Assembly: GCF_003634755.1 (NCBI RefSeq)
Contig: NZ_RBXA01000003.1
Location: 434,001 to 498,000, forward strand
Source of the DNA: Flavobacterium limicola
GTDB taxonomy: Bacteria; Bacteroidota; Bacteroidia; Flavobacteriales; Flavobacteriaceae
Direction: 5' to 3'
Length of the DNA stretch: 64,000 nt
Part shown: in pieces, positions 9,032 through 19,165 of the stretch
Numbering within the stretch: position 1 is the first letter of the stretch
Layout: every line of letters starts with the position of its first letter
Notes under the pieces: generated by a model
The model's input: only the letters and a program-made list of their open reading frames with translations
Told to the model about the DNA's origin: nothing
Database searches by the model: none
Program-made: the position numbers and the translations under genes

Positions 9032-9958
9032 TTATTGAATTTTTGAAGCCAAAAGATAAATAACTGCCATTCTGATTGCTACACCATTTTCTACTTGGTT
9101 TAAAATCACGGATTGATTGGAATCAGCTACTTCACTTGTAATTTCGACACCGCGATTAATAGGTCCGGGATGCATGATTATAATTTCTTTATTAAGTGAA
9201 TCCAAAAGCGGTTTGTCAACTCCATATTGCTTTGCATATTCCCGTGTGGACGGGAAATAATTGACATCCATACGTTCATTTTGCACACGCAACATATTCG
9301 CAACATCACACCATTCTAATGCTTTTCGTAAATCAGGTTCTACGGTAACACCTAATGATTCAATATATCTTGGGATAAGCGTTTTAGGCCCGCAAACTTT
9401 CACCTCAGCGCCTTGCATTTGCAATGCATAAATATTGGACAAAGCGACTCTGGAATGTAAAACATCGCCTACTATGACTACTTTCTTTCCGGCTACTTCC
9501 CCTAGTTTTTCCCGAATCGAATAACTGTCTAACAAAGCTTGTGTAGGATGTTCATGTGCGCCATCGCCTGCGTTTACGATGCTGGCTTTTACGTTTTTAG
9601 ACAAGAAATAAGCAGCGCCAGGATTGGAATGTCGCATTACTACCATATCCACTTTCATCGAAAGGATATTATTAACAGTATCTATCAATGTTTCTCCTTT
9701 TTTTACGGAAGATTGCGCCGCCGAAAAACTAATGACATCCGCTGATAAACGTTTTTGCGCTAATTCAAAAGAGAGTTTTGTTCTGGTACTGTTTTCGAAG
9801 AAAATATTGGCAATGGTAATATCTCGTAAAGAAGGCACTTTCTTAATAGGTCGATTGATGACTTCTTTAAAATGATCGGCAGTTTCAAAAATCAGGTCAA
9901 TATCATTCTTGTTGATGTATTTTATTCCTAATAAATGATTTACGCTTAATTCTTTCAT
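9032..9958 (-). CDS. pyrB: Aspartate carbamoyltransferase catalytic subunit
   Basis: It catalyses carbamoyl phosphate + aspartate to N-carbamoylaspartate in de novo pyrimidine synthesis. At 308 residues it has full length, with the carbamoyl-phosphate loop STRTK at residues 57-61, the SSVKKGE loop contributed by the neighbouring subunit, HPTQALLD around residue 137, and HPGPINRGVE near the C-terminus. pyrR lies 46 bp upstream in the same direction, so pyrR-pyrB form the expected pyrimidine unit. No regulatory-subunit gene (pyrI) is present here. Confidence 0.97.
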   Translation of the reverse strand: MKELSVNHLLGIKYINKNDIDLIFETADHFKEVINRPIKKVPSLRDITIANIFFENSTRTKLSFELAQKRLSADVISFSAAQSSVKKGETLIDTVNNILSMKVDMVVMRHSNPGAAYFLSKNVKASIVNAGDGAHEHPTQALLDSYSIREKLGEVAGKKVVIVGDVLHSRVALSNIYALQMQGAEVKVCGPKTLIPRYIESLGVTVEPDLRKALEWCDVANMLRVQNERMDVNYFPSTREYAKQYGVDKPLLDSLNKEIIIMHPGPINRGVEITSEVADSNQSVILNQVENGVAIRMAVIYLLASKIQ

Positions 9959-10004
9959 TTTTGTTTACGATTATAGTTTTTAATAGTCAGCGTTTGAATG
10001 CAAT

Positions 10005-10544
10005 CTAACTTGTAATTAAATACACGCCATCTTCGCCCTCATTTTCTTTCCAGCTCACTTTTACTTTTTCATTATTGATTGCGTCTACCTGTCTTCCTCT
10101 ATAATCCGGTTGAATGGGTAAGTTGCGACTGAAGCGTCGGTCTATAAGAACCAGAAGTTCAATTTCTGATGGCCTTCCAAAAGATTGTATAGCCGTCAAC
10201 GCAGAACGAATGCTTCGTCCGGTGAACAAAACATCATCTATGAAAATGACTTTTTTATTTTCAACGATAAAATTAATTTTGGTTTTATTGGCTTCTAATG
10301 GCTTATCGGTTCTTCTAAAATCATCCCTAAAAAAGGTTATATCCAGATAACCAAGCTGAATTTCAGGAGTTTGATATTCTTTTTCTAAAATTTCTTTTAA
10401 ACGCTCTGCCAAAAAAACACCTCTTGGTTGGATTCCAACTAATATTGTATCTGAAAAATCTAAGTGCTTTTCGATTAATTGACAGGCCAAACGATGTAAT
10501 ATGATAGTAACTTCTTTTGCAGTAAGTAATACTTTTTGACTCAT
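10005..10544 (-). CDS. pyrR: PyrR-type bifunctional regulator / uracil phosphoribosyltransferase
   Basis: This is a PRTase-fold protein of 179 residues. The PRPP-binding loop VIFIDDVLFTGRSIRSAL spans residues 99-116, and GIQPRGVFLA is the PPi loop. In Gram-positive bacteria PyrR attenuates pyr mRNA. In Bacteroidota the RNA-binding role is less certain, and no attenuator hairpin was seen in the short leader, so the enzymatic role may dominate. It is the first gene of a leftward unit with pyrB, with a candidate promoter just upstream. Confidence 0.92.
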   Translation of the reverse strand: MSQKVLLTAKEVTIILHRLACQLIEKHLDFSDTILVGIQPRGVFLAERLKEILEKEYQTPEIQLGYLDITFFRDDFRRTDKPLEANKTKINFIVENKKVIFIDDVLFTGRSIRSALTAIQSFGRPSEIELLVLIDRRFSRNLPIQPDYRGRQVDAINNEKVKVSWKENEGEDGVYLITS

Positions 10545-10567
10545 AGTAATTGTGTGGTTTGGTTTGG

Positions 10568-10575
10568 CAAATATA
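10568..10575 (-). promoter_or_regulatory. Candidate -7 box for pyrR-pyrB
   Basis: Read leftward it is TATATTTG, an exact TAnnTTTG match 24 bp before the pyrR start codon. No good -33 box was found at the usual spacing. Confidence 0.5.
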
Positions 10576-10660
10576 CGAATTCCAATTTATGATTTTATAA
10601 TTAAAAAGGGAGAAAATGCTAATTCCAATAATTCAAAAAAAACAGTATATTTATAGTACT

Positions 10661-10668
10661 TAATTTTG
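10661..10668 (+). promoter_or_regulatory. Candidate -7 box for the small lipoprotein gene
   Basis: TAATTTTG matches TAnnTTTG, giving a leader of ~80 nt before the ATG at 10755. No clear -33 element. Confidence 0.4.
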
Positions 10669-10754
10669 CAACAATCAATAAAAATTATGTAACAGAGACC
10701 CGCAGTTATACAGTAAATTTACATTTTAACGTTTAACATAAAAAACATAAAATC

Positions 10755-10928
10755 ATGCAAAAAAGACTCACCCGATTATTGATGCTTTTCATAGTATTAA
10801 TTTCATTTTCAAGTTGTTCAATAATAGAAGGAATATTTAAAGCCGGTGTAGGTGTTGGTATCTTTATAGTTGTTGCAGTGATAGCCATTATAATCTTTAT
10901 TATCAGCAAAATTTTCAGTAGAAAATAA
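10755..10928 (+). CDS. Small lipoprotein with one membrane helix (57 aa)
   Basis: This short gene encodes 57 residues. It opens with MQKRLTRLLMLFIVLISF and a lipobox-like FSSC (Cys at residue 21), followed by SIIEGIFKAGVGVG and a strongly hydrophobic helix of ~18 residues, ending in a basic SKIFSRK tail. The layout (lipid anchor, IEGIFKAG motif, C-terminal hydrophobic helix) recalls a family of very small flavobacterial membrane proteins of unknown function. A TAnnTTTG box lies upstream and a strong bidirectional hairpin follows, which supports it being a real transcription unit. Confidence 0.75.
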   Translation: MQKRLTRLLMLFIVLISFSSCSIIEGIFKAGVGVGIFIVVAVIAIIIFIISKIFSRK

Positions 10929-10970
10929 ACAACATTACTTTCGAATTATTATTTGAAACCTATTCAAAAA

Positions 10971-10999
10971 AAAAATCTCCCACTATTGCGGGAGATTTT
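10971..10999. terminator. Bidirectional terminator
   Basis: AAAATCTCCC and GGGAGATTTT form a stem with loop ACTATTGC. A-run and T-run flanks allow termination of the small lipoprotein gene and of the leftward ABC-F gene. Confidence 0.85.
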
Positions 11000-11020
11000 C
11001 TATTTAACATAAACTACTTT

Positions 11021-12646
<1,626 letters not shown>

Positions 12647-12665
12647 TTATTTTATAAAATTTTTG

Positions 12666-12673
12666 CAAAAATA
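12666..12673 (-). promoter_or_regulatory. Candidate -7 box for the ABC-F gene
   Basis: Leftward TATTTTTG, matching TAnnTTTG, 26 bp before the start codon. The -33 element is not obvious. Confidence 0.4.
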
Positions 12674-12754
12674 CGAAAAAAATACCGATTTACTGAATTC
12701 CAAAAAAATCCGTTTTTTACAAGTTGAAGTTCTAGAAAAAGATTGTAATTCCAA

Positions 12755-12784
12755 TAAAAAATCCTGACGTAAATAGTCAGGATT
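12755..12784 (-). terminator. Terminator of the GH20 gene
   Basis: A 9-bp stem AATCCTGAC/GTCAGGATT with a 7-nt loop. Read leftward it is followed by a T-run, directly downstream of the hexosaminidase gene. Confidence 0.85.
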
Positions 12785-12822
12785 CTAGAGTTTAGTATCG
12801 AAAAAACCAATGTTTTATTTTA

Positions 12823-14850
12823 TTAAAGCAATTTCTTCAAACTCCCATAAACTGCTAATTCTACATCAGCAGGACTTCTGGTATTGCATTTCTCCAATAA
12901 ATCTTCCAATAATGTTTGATTAACTTTCTGTTTTTTGTCTATTAAAAGTAATAGGTGCTCTGATACATCACTCAAACTTTGAGACAAAGGTAAAAGAGGT
13001 TGCACCAACGGAGCATTGGCACTCAAAGCAATTAAATCGGAATTCATGACAATCCACTTCTTGAAAAAATCAGTTAGCACAACTATATTCTCCTTGCTTT
13101 TATCCGCTAAATACGCATTGACTGCAAGATTAAAATCTAGCGCTTCAGAAGCATCCGCATTACAAGCATCCGCAAATAAGGTTAACGGTGAATGCATTCT
13201 GTATTTCTTTCCGCCACCGTTGCGTTTGTAGTTTTTTAATGGTTCACAAACATTCGAAAAATCATTCAATGCACGAGTATCTTGATTGTTGCTGATGTTT
13301 CTCAGAATCACTTCCTTGTTTCTAATGTGCGTAATTCCAAGTTCTTCTAATCGAAAAGATATTATTTTCAACCTTTTGCGTAAGCTGTTCATATCATTCA
13401 CTTCCGCACTTGACCATAATCGCTCGGCAATTGCAGCTGTTCTTGGCCAAATCCTGGAATCTATATTTAATGGTGTTACGAGTTCGCTCCACATTGCAGC
13501 TTCTCCTCCTAAAATCCTTGCTTTTTCTTCCGGAGTGAGAATAATCTTTTTAGGCAAGGGATCATTCAAATAATGACTTTCTAAACCCAGCATCAAATCA
13601 ATATAATACCCATTGGACAAAACAGTATTGTAACCGCTTTTTGCAGCTTTGATCAATGCTCCACCGGCTTCTTGACCTTCGTTCGTTCCTCTCCAAGCAT
13701 GAATTATGGCATCTTTAGACATGTTTTTAGTCATTATTTCTTCCCAACCCATCAATTTTTTGTTGTGTTTTTTTAGCATTGGAATCAACTTCATGTTAAA
13801 GTAAGTCTGCAAATCATGATTGTTAGCCAGATTATTATCCTTTTTAAATTGCTGTATAGCAGGATTTGCATTCCATTCTTTTCCATTATTCTCGTCACCA
13901 CCAATATGAAAATAACTGCCCGGAAATAACGGACACACTTCATCAAAAATTGAGCTTAATATTTCATAAGTTTTTGGATTTGTAGGATCTAAAGTCGCAT
14001 TGAAAATTCCTGAATTTCTTTGCACTTCATACATAATTTTTCCTTCACCTATTTTACTTCCTATTTCCGGATAAGCAGTCAGCAATGCCGAAGCATGTCC
14101 CGGAACATCTATTTCAGGTACTACCAGAATCCCTCTTTCATCCGCATATTGTACAATATTTTTGATTTCATCCTGAGTATAAAAATTTCCGTCTGAGGCT
14201 AATTCTGTCAATTTAGGATGGTTTTTCAATTGAATTCTCCAACCTTGATCATCGGCTAAATGCCAATGGAAAACATTCATTTTCATCGAAGCCATAGCAT
14301 CGATATTTCTTTTGATAACATCTACGGGCTGGAAATGTCGTGCCGCATCAATCATCAATCCTCTCCAGGTAAAACGTGGCGAATCTGTGATTTCAACAAC
14401 CGGAAAGTAGTACGATGTATTATTGTTTTGCAGCAATTGTAATAAAGTTTCCAAACCATGTAATGCTCCTAAATCACTGGAGGCATTAATACTTATTTTA
14501 TTGGAAGTAATTGTCAGTTGGTAACTTTCGTCTTCATTAATTTCTATTTTTCCATTGCGAACACAATTTATTTGTAATTCGGCTTCCGGACTTTCGTTGA
14601 CTTTCGTCAAAAAACTTTGCTCGAGAAACAATCCTGTTCTGCCGTCCAATCGTCTTACAAAGTTGGTTGCGCCTATAAAAATTCTAGGATTAGGATTCCC
14701 CGTAATATTCACTTTAAAATTTTTGCTTAAAGCAAAAGTGCCTTCAGACAACTTTATATTTTGTGGCCAAGGCATCAAGTTTAATTGCTCGGTGGTGATT
14801 TGAGCATTGGAAACAAAATTTCCGAACAATAGCATTAGGATATATTTCAT
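12823..14850 (-). CDS. Beta-N-acetylhexosaminidase, glycoside hydrolase family 20, exported
   Basis: It removes terminal beta-linked GlcNAc/GalNAc by substrate-assisted catalysis. A short N-terminal signal peptide ends near NAQ (residue 17). A GH20b-like N-terminal domain (to ~155) precedes the TIM barrel, which starts at FTWRGLMIDAARHF and runs through MNVFHWHLADDQGWR and VVPEIDVPGHASA to the catalytic Asp-Glu pair in HIGGDENNG (D319-E320). The AWRGTNEGQEAG block and GGEAAMWSELV line the substrate pocket. A C-terminal helical region of ~150 residues follows. It is monocistronic with its own terminator. Probable periplasmic or surface role in chitobiose, glycan or peptidoglycan turnover; not linked by position to the sialic-acid locus. 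Confidence 0.93.
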   Translation of the reverse strand: MKYILMLLFGNFVSNAQITTEQLNLMPWPQNIKLSEGTFALSKNFKVNITGNPNPRIFIGATNFVRRLDGRTGLFLEQSFLTKVNESPEAELQINCVRNGKIEINEDESYQLTITSNKISINASSDLGALHGLETLLQLLQNNNTSYYFPVVEITDSPRFTWRGLMIDAARHFQPVDVIKRNIDAMASMKMNVFHWHLADDQGWRIQLKNHPKLTELASDGNFYTQDEIKNIVQYADERGILVVPEIDVPGHASALLTAYPEIGSKIGEGKIMYEVQRNSGIFNATLDPTNPKTYEILSSIFDEVCPLFPGSYFHIGGDENNGKEWNANPAIQQFKKDNNLANNHDLQTYFNMKLIPMLKKHNKKLMGWEEIMTKNMSKDAIIHAWRGTNEGQEAGGALIKAAKSGYNTVLSNGYYIDLMLGLESHYLNDPLPKKIILTPEEKARILGGEAAMWSELVTPLNIDSRIWPRTAAIAERLWSSAEVNDMNSLRKRLKIISFRLEELGITHIRNKEVILRNISNNQDTRALNDFSNVCEPLKNYKRNGGGKKYRMHSPLTLFADACNADASEALDFNLAVNAYLADKSKENIVVLTDFFKKWIVMNSDLIALSANAPLVQPLLPLSQSLSDVSEHLLLLIDKKQKVNQTLLEDLLEKCNTRSPADVELAVYGSLKKLL

Positions 14851-14923
14851 ACTTTATATTTTTATTATTGTCCTGTAGTAAACAATTACTTTTATAAAAA
14901 AGCTTTTCTATAATTTGTGGAAA

Positions 14924-14931
14924 CAAATATA
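14924..14931 (-). promoter_or_regulatory. Candidate -7 box for the GH20 gene
   Basis: Leftward TATATTTG, an exact TAnnTTTG match, ~74 bp before the hexosaminidase start in the divergent spacer shared with the DMT transporter gene. Confidence 0.45.
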
Positions 14932-14949
14932 AAGTACGCATATAAATAG

Positions 14950-14957
14950 TAATTTTG
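14950..14957 (+). promoter_or_regulatory. Candidate -7 box for the DMT transporter gene
   Basis: TAATTTTG matches TAnnTTTG 18 bp before the ATG, implying a very short leader. Confidence 0.4.
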
Positions 14958-14975
14958 CAAGGTAAATATTGAATT

Positions 14976-15830
14976 ATGCTATTTCTAATTTTGAGTATTA
15001 TATGCAGTGTAACTGTTGGAGTGTTGTTTAAAGTTGCACGCAGTTATAATGTAAGTCAGGTTCAAATTGTTGCTTGGAATTATGTTTTTGCTCTTATTTT
15101 TTGTTATTTGTCATTCAGTCCGGATCTTAGCGCGGTAAGAACTTTGGCACCTTGGGGAATTTATGTTCCTATTGGTATTTTATTGCCGGCAATTTTTCTT
15201 TTTTTGGCAGCGTCCATAAAACAGGTTGGTATTGTAAAAACTGATGCAGCCCAAAGGCTTTCGTTGTTTATCCCTATTTTGGCTGCATGGCTGCTCTTCA
15301 AAGAAGATTTTAACATCTTAAAAATCACAGCGCTTTTGGTAGGATTTCCCGCGCTACTGCTTATTCTTGCCAAACCCTCTCAAAACACAGAAAACAAATG
15401 GATTTATCCTGCGGTTGTTTTACTGGGCTTTGGAGTTATAGACATTCTTTTTAAACAAATCGCTCTTTACACAAGTCTGTCTTATACCACTTCATTATTT
15501 GTAGTTTTTGGAATTGCGCTACTCATTATGATAGGAGCAGTGGTGTATGATGTCATCGTTACTAAAGTGCCGTTGAATTTTAAAAATATTATTTTTGGAG
15601 GTTTGGTAGGTATTTTCAACTTTGGAAATATTCTTTTTTATCTAAAAGCACATAAAGCTTTCGCTGAAAATCCTTCAACAGTTTTTGCAGGCATGAATAT
15701 GGGTGTGATTGTCATAGGAAGCCTTGTAGGGATTTTTGTTTTTAAAGAAAAACTAACAAAAATGAATTATGTTGGCCTTTTTCTAGCGTTGATAGCCATT
15801 GTTTTGATCGTAATCTCGCAGATCATTTAA
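14976..15830 (+). CDS. EamA/DMT-superfamily transporter (10 membrane helices)
   Basis: This 284-residue inner-membrane protein consists of about ten hydrophobic helices in two repeated halves, as in drug/metabolite transporters. Segments include LFLILSIICSVTVGVLFKVA at the N-terminus, AAWLLFKEDFNILKITALLV at the end of the first half, and GVIVIGSLVGIFVFKEKLTK with the same F-K-E signature at the end of the second half. Substrate unknown; members export amino acids, nucleosides or other metabolites. It is convergent with the downstream 2H-phosphoesterase gene, with only ~30 bp between them and no clear terminator. Confidence 0.85.
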   Translation: MLFLILSIICSVTVGVLFKVARSYNVSQVQIVAWNYVFALIFCYLSFSPDLSAVRTLAPWGIYVPIGILLPAIFLFLAASIKQVGIVKTDAAQRLSLFIPILAAWLLFKEDFNILKITALLVGFPALLLILAKPSQNTENKWIYPAVVLLGFGVIDILFKQIALYTSLSYTTSLFVVFGIALLIMIGAVVYDVIVTKVPLNFKNIIFGGLVGIFNFGNILFYLKAHKAFAENPSTVFAGMNMGVIVIGSLVGIFVFKEKLTKMNYVGLFLALIAIVLIVISQII

Positions 15831-15861
15831 AGGGAATTAAACCATTTGGATTGAAAAATTT

Positions 15862-16425
15862 TCAACTAATAAAAAATCCTTGTACAAGTTCCGGTTTTTG
15901 ATTGCTGTTGAATGTAAAGGTATTAGTTATAAAAAACTGTTGTATAGTAGGATCAAACTTTCGCAGAACAATAGTATTGCATAAAAAAGAAGTGTTTATT
16001 GTTGTAAATAAGCGGTTCGCTTTTTCAAGATTTTCTGGAGTAAGTCTTCGGGCAATAGATATATGGGGGTCACTACTTTTTTGTATTTTTAAGGTACGAA
16101 GCAATTCATGAATTTTTTTCATTATCACTTTTAGTTTGATTTTAGAATCTTCATGGGGAGTAATAAAAAAAGCACCATTAGAATAGGAACCAAAACCTTT
16201 CAGATGAACTTCAAAAGGTTCGAAAGTATCACATAACAGGTCTAGTTTATTTTTGATAATTTCGATTGCAGCATCAGTTTTTTTAAATTCACAAATCGTA
16301 ATATGAGCGATAGAATTTTTACTATGAAACCAATTCACTTCCTCGAATAATTTTTCTTTCATAGCCTTAACCAGTAGGATTATGCTTTCTGAAGGATAGA
16401 TGGCTATAGAATATTGTTTTTCCAT
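15862..16425 (-). CDS. 2H phosphoesterase (2'-5' RNA ligase / cyclic phosphodiesterase family)
   Basis: This is a 187-residue cytosolic protein with the two catalytic His-x-Thr/Ser motifs of the LigT-like fold: HIT in IAHITICEF (residues 41-43) and HIS in DPHISIARRL (121-123), about 80 residues apart as expected. Family members open 2',3'-cyclic phosphates or ligate or cleave 2'-5' RNA. The physiological substrate is unknown here. It sits downstream of, and in the same direction as, the saccharopine-dehydrogenase-like gene with an ~80-bp gap. Confidence 0.85.
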   Translation of the reverse strand: MEKQYSIAIYPSESIILLVKAMKEKLFEEVNWFHSKNSIAHITICEFKKTDAAIEIIKNKLDLLCDTFEPFEVHLKGFGSYSNGAFFITPHEDSKIKLKVIMKKIHELLRTLKIQKSSDPHISIARRLTPENLEKANRLFTTINTSFLCNTIVLRKFDPTIQQFFITNTFTFNSNQKPELVQGFFIS

Positions 16426-16507
16426 AGTGTAATGATAGCATTTTAACGTAAAAAAAGAAAGCTAATGAAATGTCAATTCATTTTTCAATATTTAGATTTC
16501 TTGTTTT

Positions 16508-17659
16508 TCATTTAATTAATACTTTACCGTAAACAGGTACGATGTAGTTTCCATTTAAAAACGGAATTGGATCAATTTGGCTTTGCAAGATAACTCCGCT
16601 AAGCGACGTTTCGAGTAATAGTTGTGCTGCTTGTACCAATGGTGCTGCAGTAGTTGTTTGGATTGCCCTCAATTGATGTTTTCCCACTTTTTTAGGAAGT
16701 ATACATTTTGCAATCTCACGTCTGCGCAAAATACCTGTTGCATCTTTGCCTTCTACAGCTGCATATAAAATAATTTTGTCGTCTTCAATGTGAGGGATAA
16801 TGGCTTCCATTTTTTCTTGTAAGCCTTTAATTACGTCAGTTGTATGTTCTAAATTAGCTACTTGCTCTTGTATCCAAGCATAATGTCCAGGATGACGTAA
16901 GGTTTTGTAGTCAAGGGAGCGAACCTTTCCTAATAATGCGTCAGGCAAATCTGCTGCACCGCCCGAAGTAAGATCCTCTTCATAAGCAATGCCATCGATA
17001 ATAATAGTAGTTCTTTCTGAGAGTGATGGTAGCGTAGTTTTTTTGAAATTCCTTAATACAATGGTTTCTTTCAAATATTCTGTAGCTACACCCACAGGAC
17101 TCCACGTAAAACCATAATAATGTGGAGCAACCGCATGATTAGTAAGTGCTCCAACTTTGAATTCCAGCTTGTCTACTTTATCAACTTCAAAATCCTTACA
17201 AAACTGTTGAAAAAGTCCATTAGCAAGTAAATCGATATATCCCGGCGCTAAACCCGTTTGAAGTATAAACCCTGTTTTTGCGTCTTTTGCCAATGCTGTT
17301 ATTTCTTCAGTCTCTACAACATATTCCGTTAGGTTTGCGTAATGTAGATTGAAATCTTTAGCAAACTGGGCTATTCTGGGTGCTTGGCTTCCTGGTAAAC
17401 AGTCCAGAATAATATCTCCTTGACGCAAGATTACTTTCATTTCATCTGTTATGCCATTTTCAGCAAGATGAAAATCTTGAATAAATCCTGATTTCGTAGT
17501 TCCTTCTTGAATCCAATGGGCTACCTTTTTTGCTTTTGAATGGCTTCTGTCGCCAATAAAAAGAGTAGGAGCTACTTCGCTACATTCCATCAGTAATAAA
17601 CCAACAGCTTCTGCGACTCCACCCGCTCCTGCAATAATAATAGTGTGATGCTTTTTCAT
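16508..17659 (-). CDS. Saccharopine dehydrogenase-family oxidoreductase
   Basis: This 383-residue NAD(P)-binding protein starts with a Rossmann segment IIIAGAGGVAEAVGLLL (residues 7-23). The following pattern is typical of saccharopine dehydrogenase/homospermidine-synthase-like enzymes: LDCLPGSQAPRIAQFAKDF, YANLTEY, GFILQTGLAPGYIDLLANGL and FKVGALTNHAVAPHYYGFTWSP. The C-terminal half carries the alpha/beta substrate domain. Flavobacterial proteins of this kind are usually annotated only at family level, so lysine-pathway involvement is possible but unproven. No pathway partners are adjacent. Confidence 0.82.
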   Translation of the reverse strand: MKKHHTIIIAGAGGVAEAVGLLLMECSEVAPTLFIGDRSHSKAKKVAHWIQEGTTKSGFIQDFHLAENGITDEMKVILRQGDIILDCLPGSQAPRIAQFAKDFNLHYANLTEYVVETEEITALAKDAKTGFILQTGLAPGYIDLLANGLFQQFCKDFEVDKVDKLEFKVGALTNHAVAPHYYGFTWSPVGVATEYLKETIVLRNFKKTTLPSLSERTTIIIDGIAYEEDLTSGGAADLPDALLGKVRSLDYKTLRHPGHYAWIQEQVANLEHTTDVIKGLQEKMEAIIPHIEDDKIILYAAVEGKDATGILRRREIAKCILPKKVGKHQLRAIQTTTAAPLVQAAQLLLETSLSGVILQSQIDPIPFLNGNYIVPVYGKVLIK

Positions 17660-17827
17660 ATCTTAAAGATACCATTTTTTATTGGTTGAGCATTTGAGTT
17701 GTATGGTAATTTGATTGTTATGGTGTATGTTTACTTTCATTGAGTATAGCTTAGCGAATTTACTCGCTAAAAGAAAAAAAGCTTTTAGTCTACATACATT
17801 ATGGATGTGCAAATATAAAGTAAACAT
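17660..17827. other. Short AT-rich spacer before the IS982 remnant
   Basis: It contains the upstream region of the leftward dehydrogenase gene. CGCTAAAAGAAAAAAAGC and similar A-rich stretches were seen, but no convincing promoter or gene. Confidence 0.4.
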
Positions 17828-18831
17828 TAAACCCGTTGGGTTTAATTAATTGCGGTAAATATGTTGATTAGATATTGATCAAGGTGCTAAAATTCACTAT
17901 CTTAACATCGCAAAACAGACCAATCTTTATGTCAGATATACTAAAAAAATATTTTCGAGTTTTAGAAGTTATAAGTTATTTGAATTGTGACTTAGAATAT
18001 AAATTCAGAAGTTGATATAAAACAAAAAATGTCTGATTTATAATTAGTTGCATTGGGTTTGACAGCTGAATTTATCTCTATTGACATTGAAAATTCTTTA
18101 TTTAAAGAGATTAATAAGCAACAAATACTTATCCTAAATGAGGTATGTCAGTTCAATAAAAAGACGAAAATTGTTTTTATTTTTAGAATAGGTAAGAACA
18201 AAATTAGCATCTCAATTTTTAGAATTTGAAGATTACTTTATCGAGGATTGTATGCCGTTGGAGATTTGCAAATTTGCACGTCGCAGGAGAATTAAAATCT
18301 GTAAAAATGATTTTGAAACTGCTTCTTCAAAAGGGTTTTGTGCTTCTCAAAACAACTGGTTTTATGCATGCAAACTGCACGTAGTTTTTTCTGTAAATGG
18401 AGTTTTTTATTCAGTAGATATTACAAAAGCAGAAGTTCACGATGTGCATTTTTTTGAAATACTTAAAAAGATAAATGTCTAATTTTGTATTTTTTGGAGA
18501 TGGAGGTTGTATGTCTCAAAGTATTCGATTAGATTTATTTTAAACAGTAAATATCAAATTAGAAACGCTAAAAAAAGAGACTCAAAAACATTATAAGCTA
18601 CAACCTTATATGTTTAGGAAATCAAAAAAAAGAATTCAAACTTTATTTTCACAACTATATGACCAGTTCAGAATTAGAAACAATTATGCTAAGACTTTTG
18701 AAGGTTTTAAAACCAGAATTTTACCAAAAATAACAGCATTAAAATTGCACCAACATATAAATTAAGATATCTTTAATCAACCAATTAACAATATTAAAAA
18801 TCAAATAATTTTATTACCCCCAACGAGTTAA
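17828..18831 (+). mobile_element. Decayed IS982-family insertion sequence with recognisable ends
   Basis: The ~1.0-kb element is bounded by imperfect 18-bp inverted repeats: TAAACCCGTTGGGTTTAA at 17828-17845, and at 18814-18831 a sequence whose reverse complement is TTAACTCGTTGGGGGTAA (15 of 18 identical). Size and ends fit IS982. The interior is a transposase gene broken by many stops and frameshifts, so the element cannot move by itself. No clear target-site duplication was found by eye. Confidence 0.8.
17930..18829 (+). pseudogene. IS982-family transposase pseudogene
   Basis: Fragments in several frames line up in order with IS982 transposases. They are an N-terminal piece near MSDILKKYFRVLEV, the conserved LTAEFISIDIENSLFKEI region, the best-preserved core (FARRRRIKICKNDFETASS, GFCASQNNWFY, KLHVVFSVNGVFYSVDITKA, EVHDVHFFE at ~18252-18480), and a C-terminal NRP-like INNIKNQII. 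The DSMP catalytic Asp motif has become DCMP. The DRGY region is missing or unreadable. Stops and length changes are scattered through the whole gene, implying an old insertion. Confidence 0.85.
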
Positions 18832-19165
<334 letters not shown>

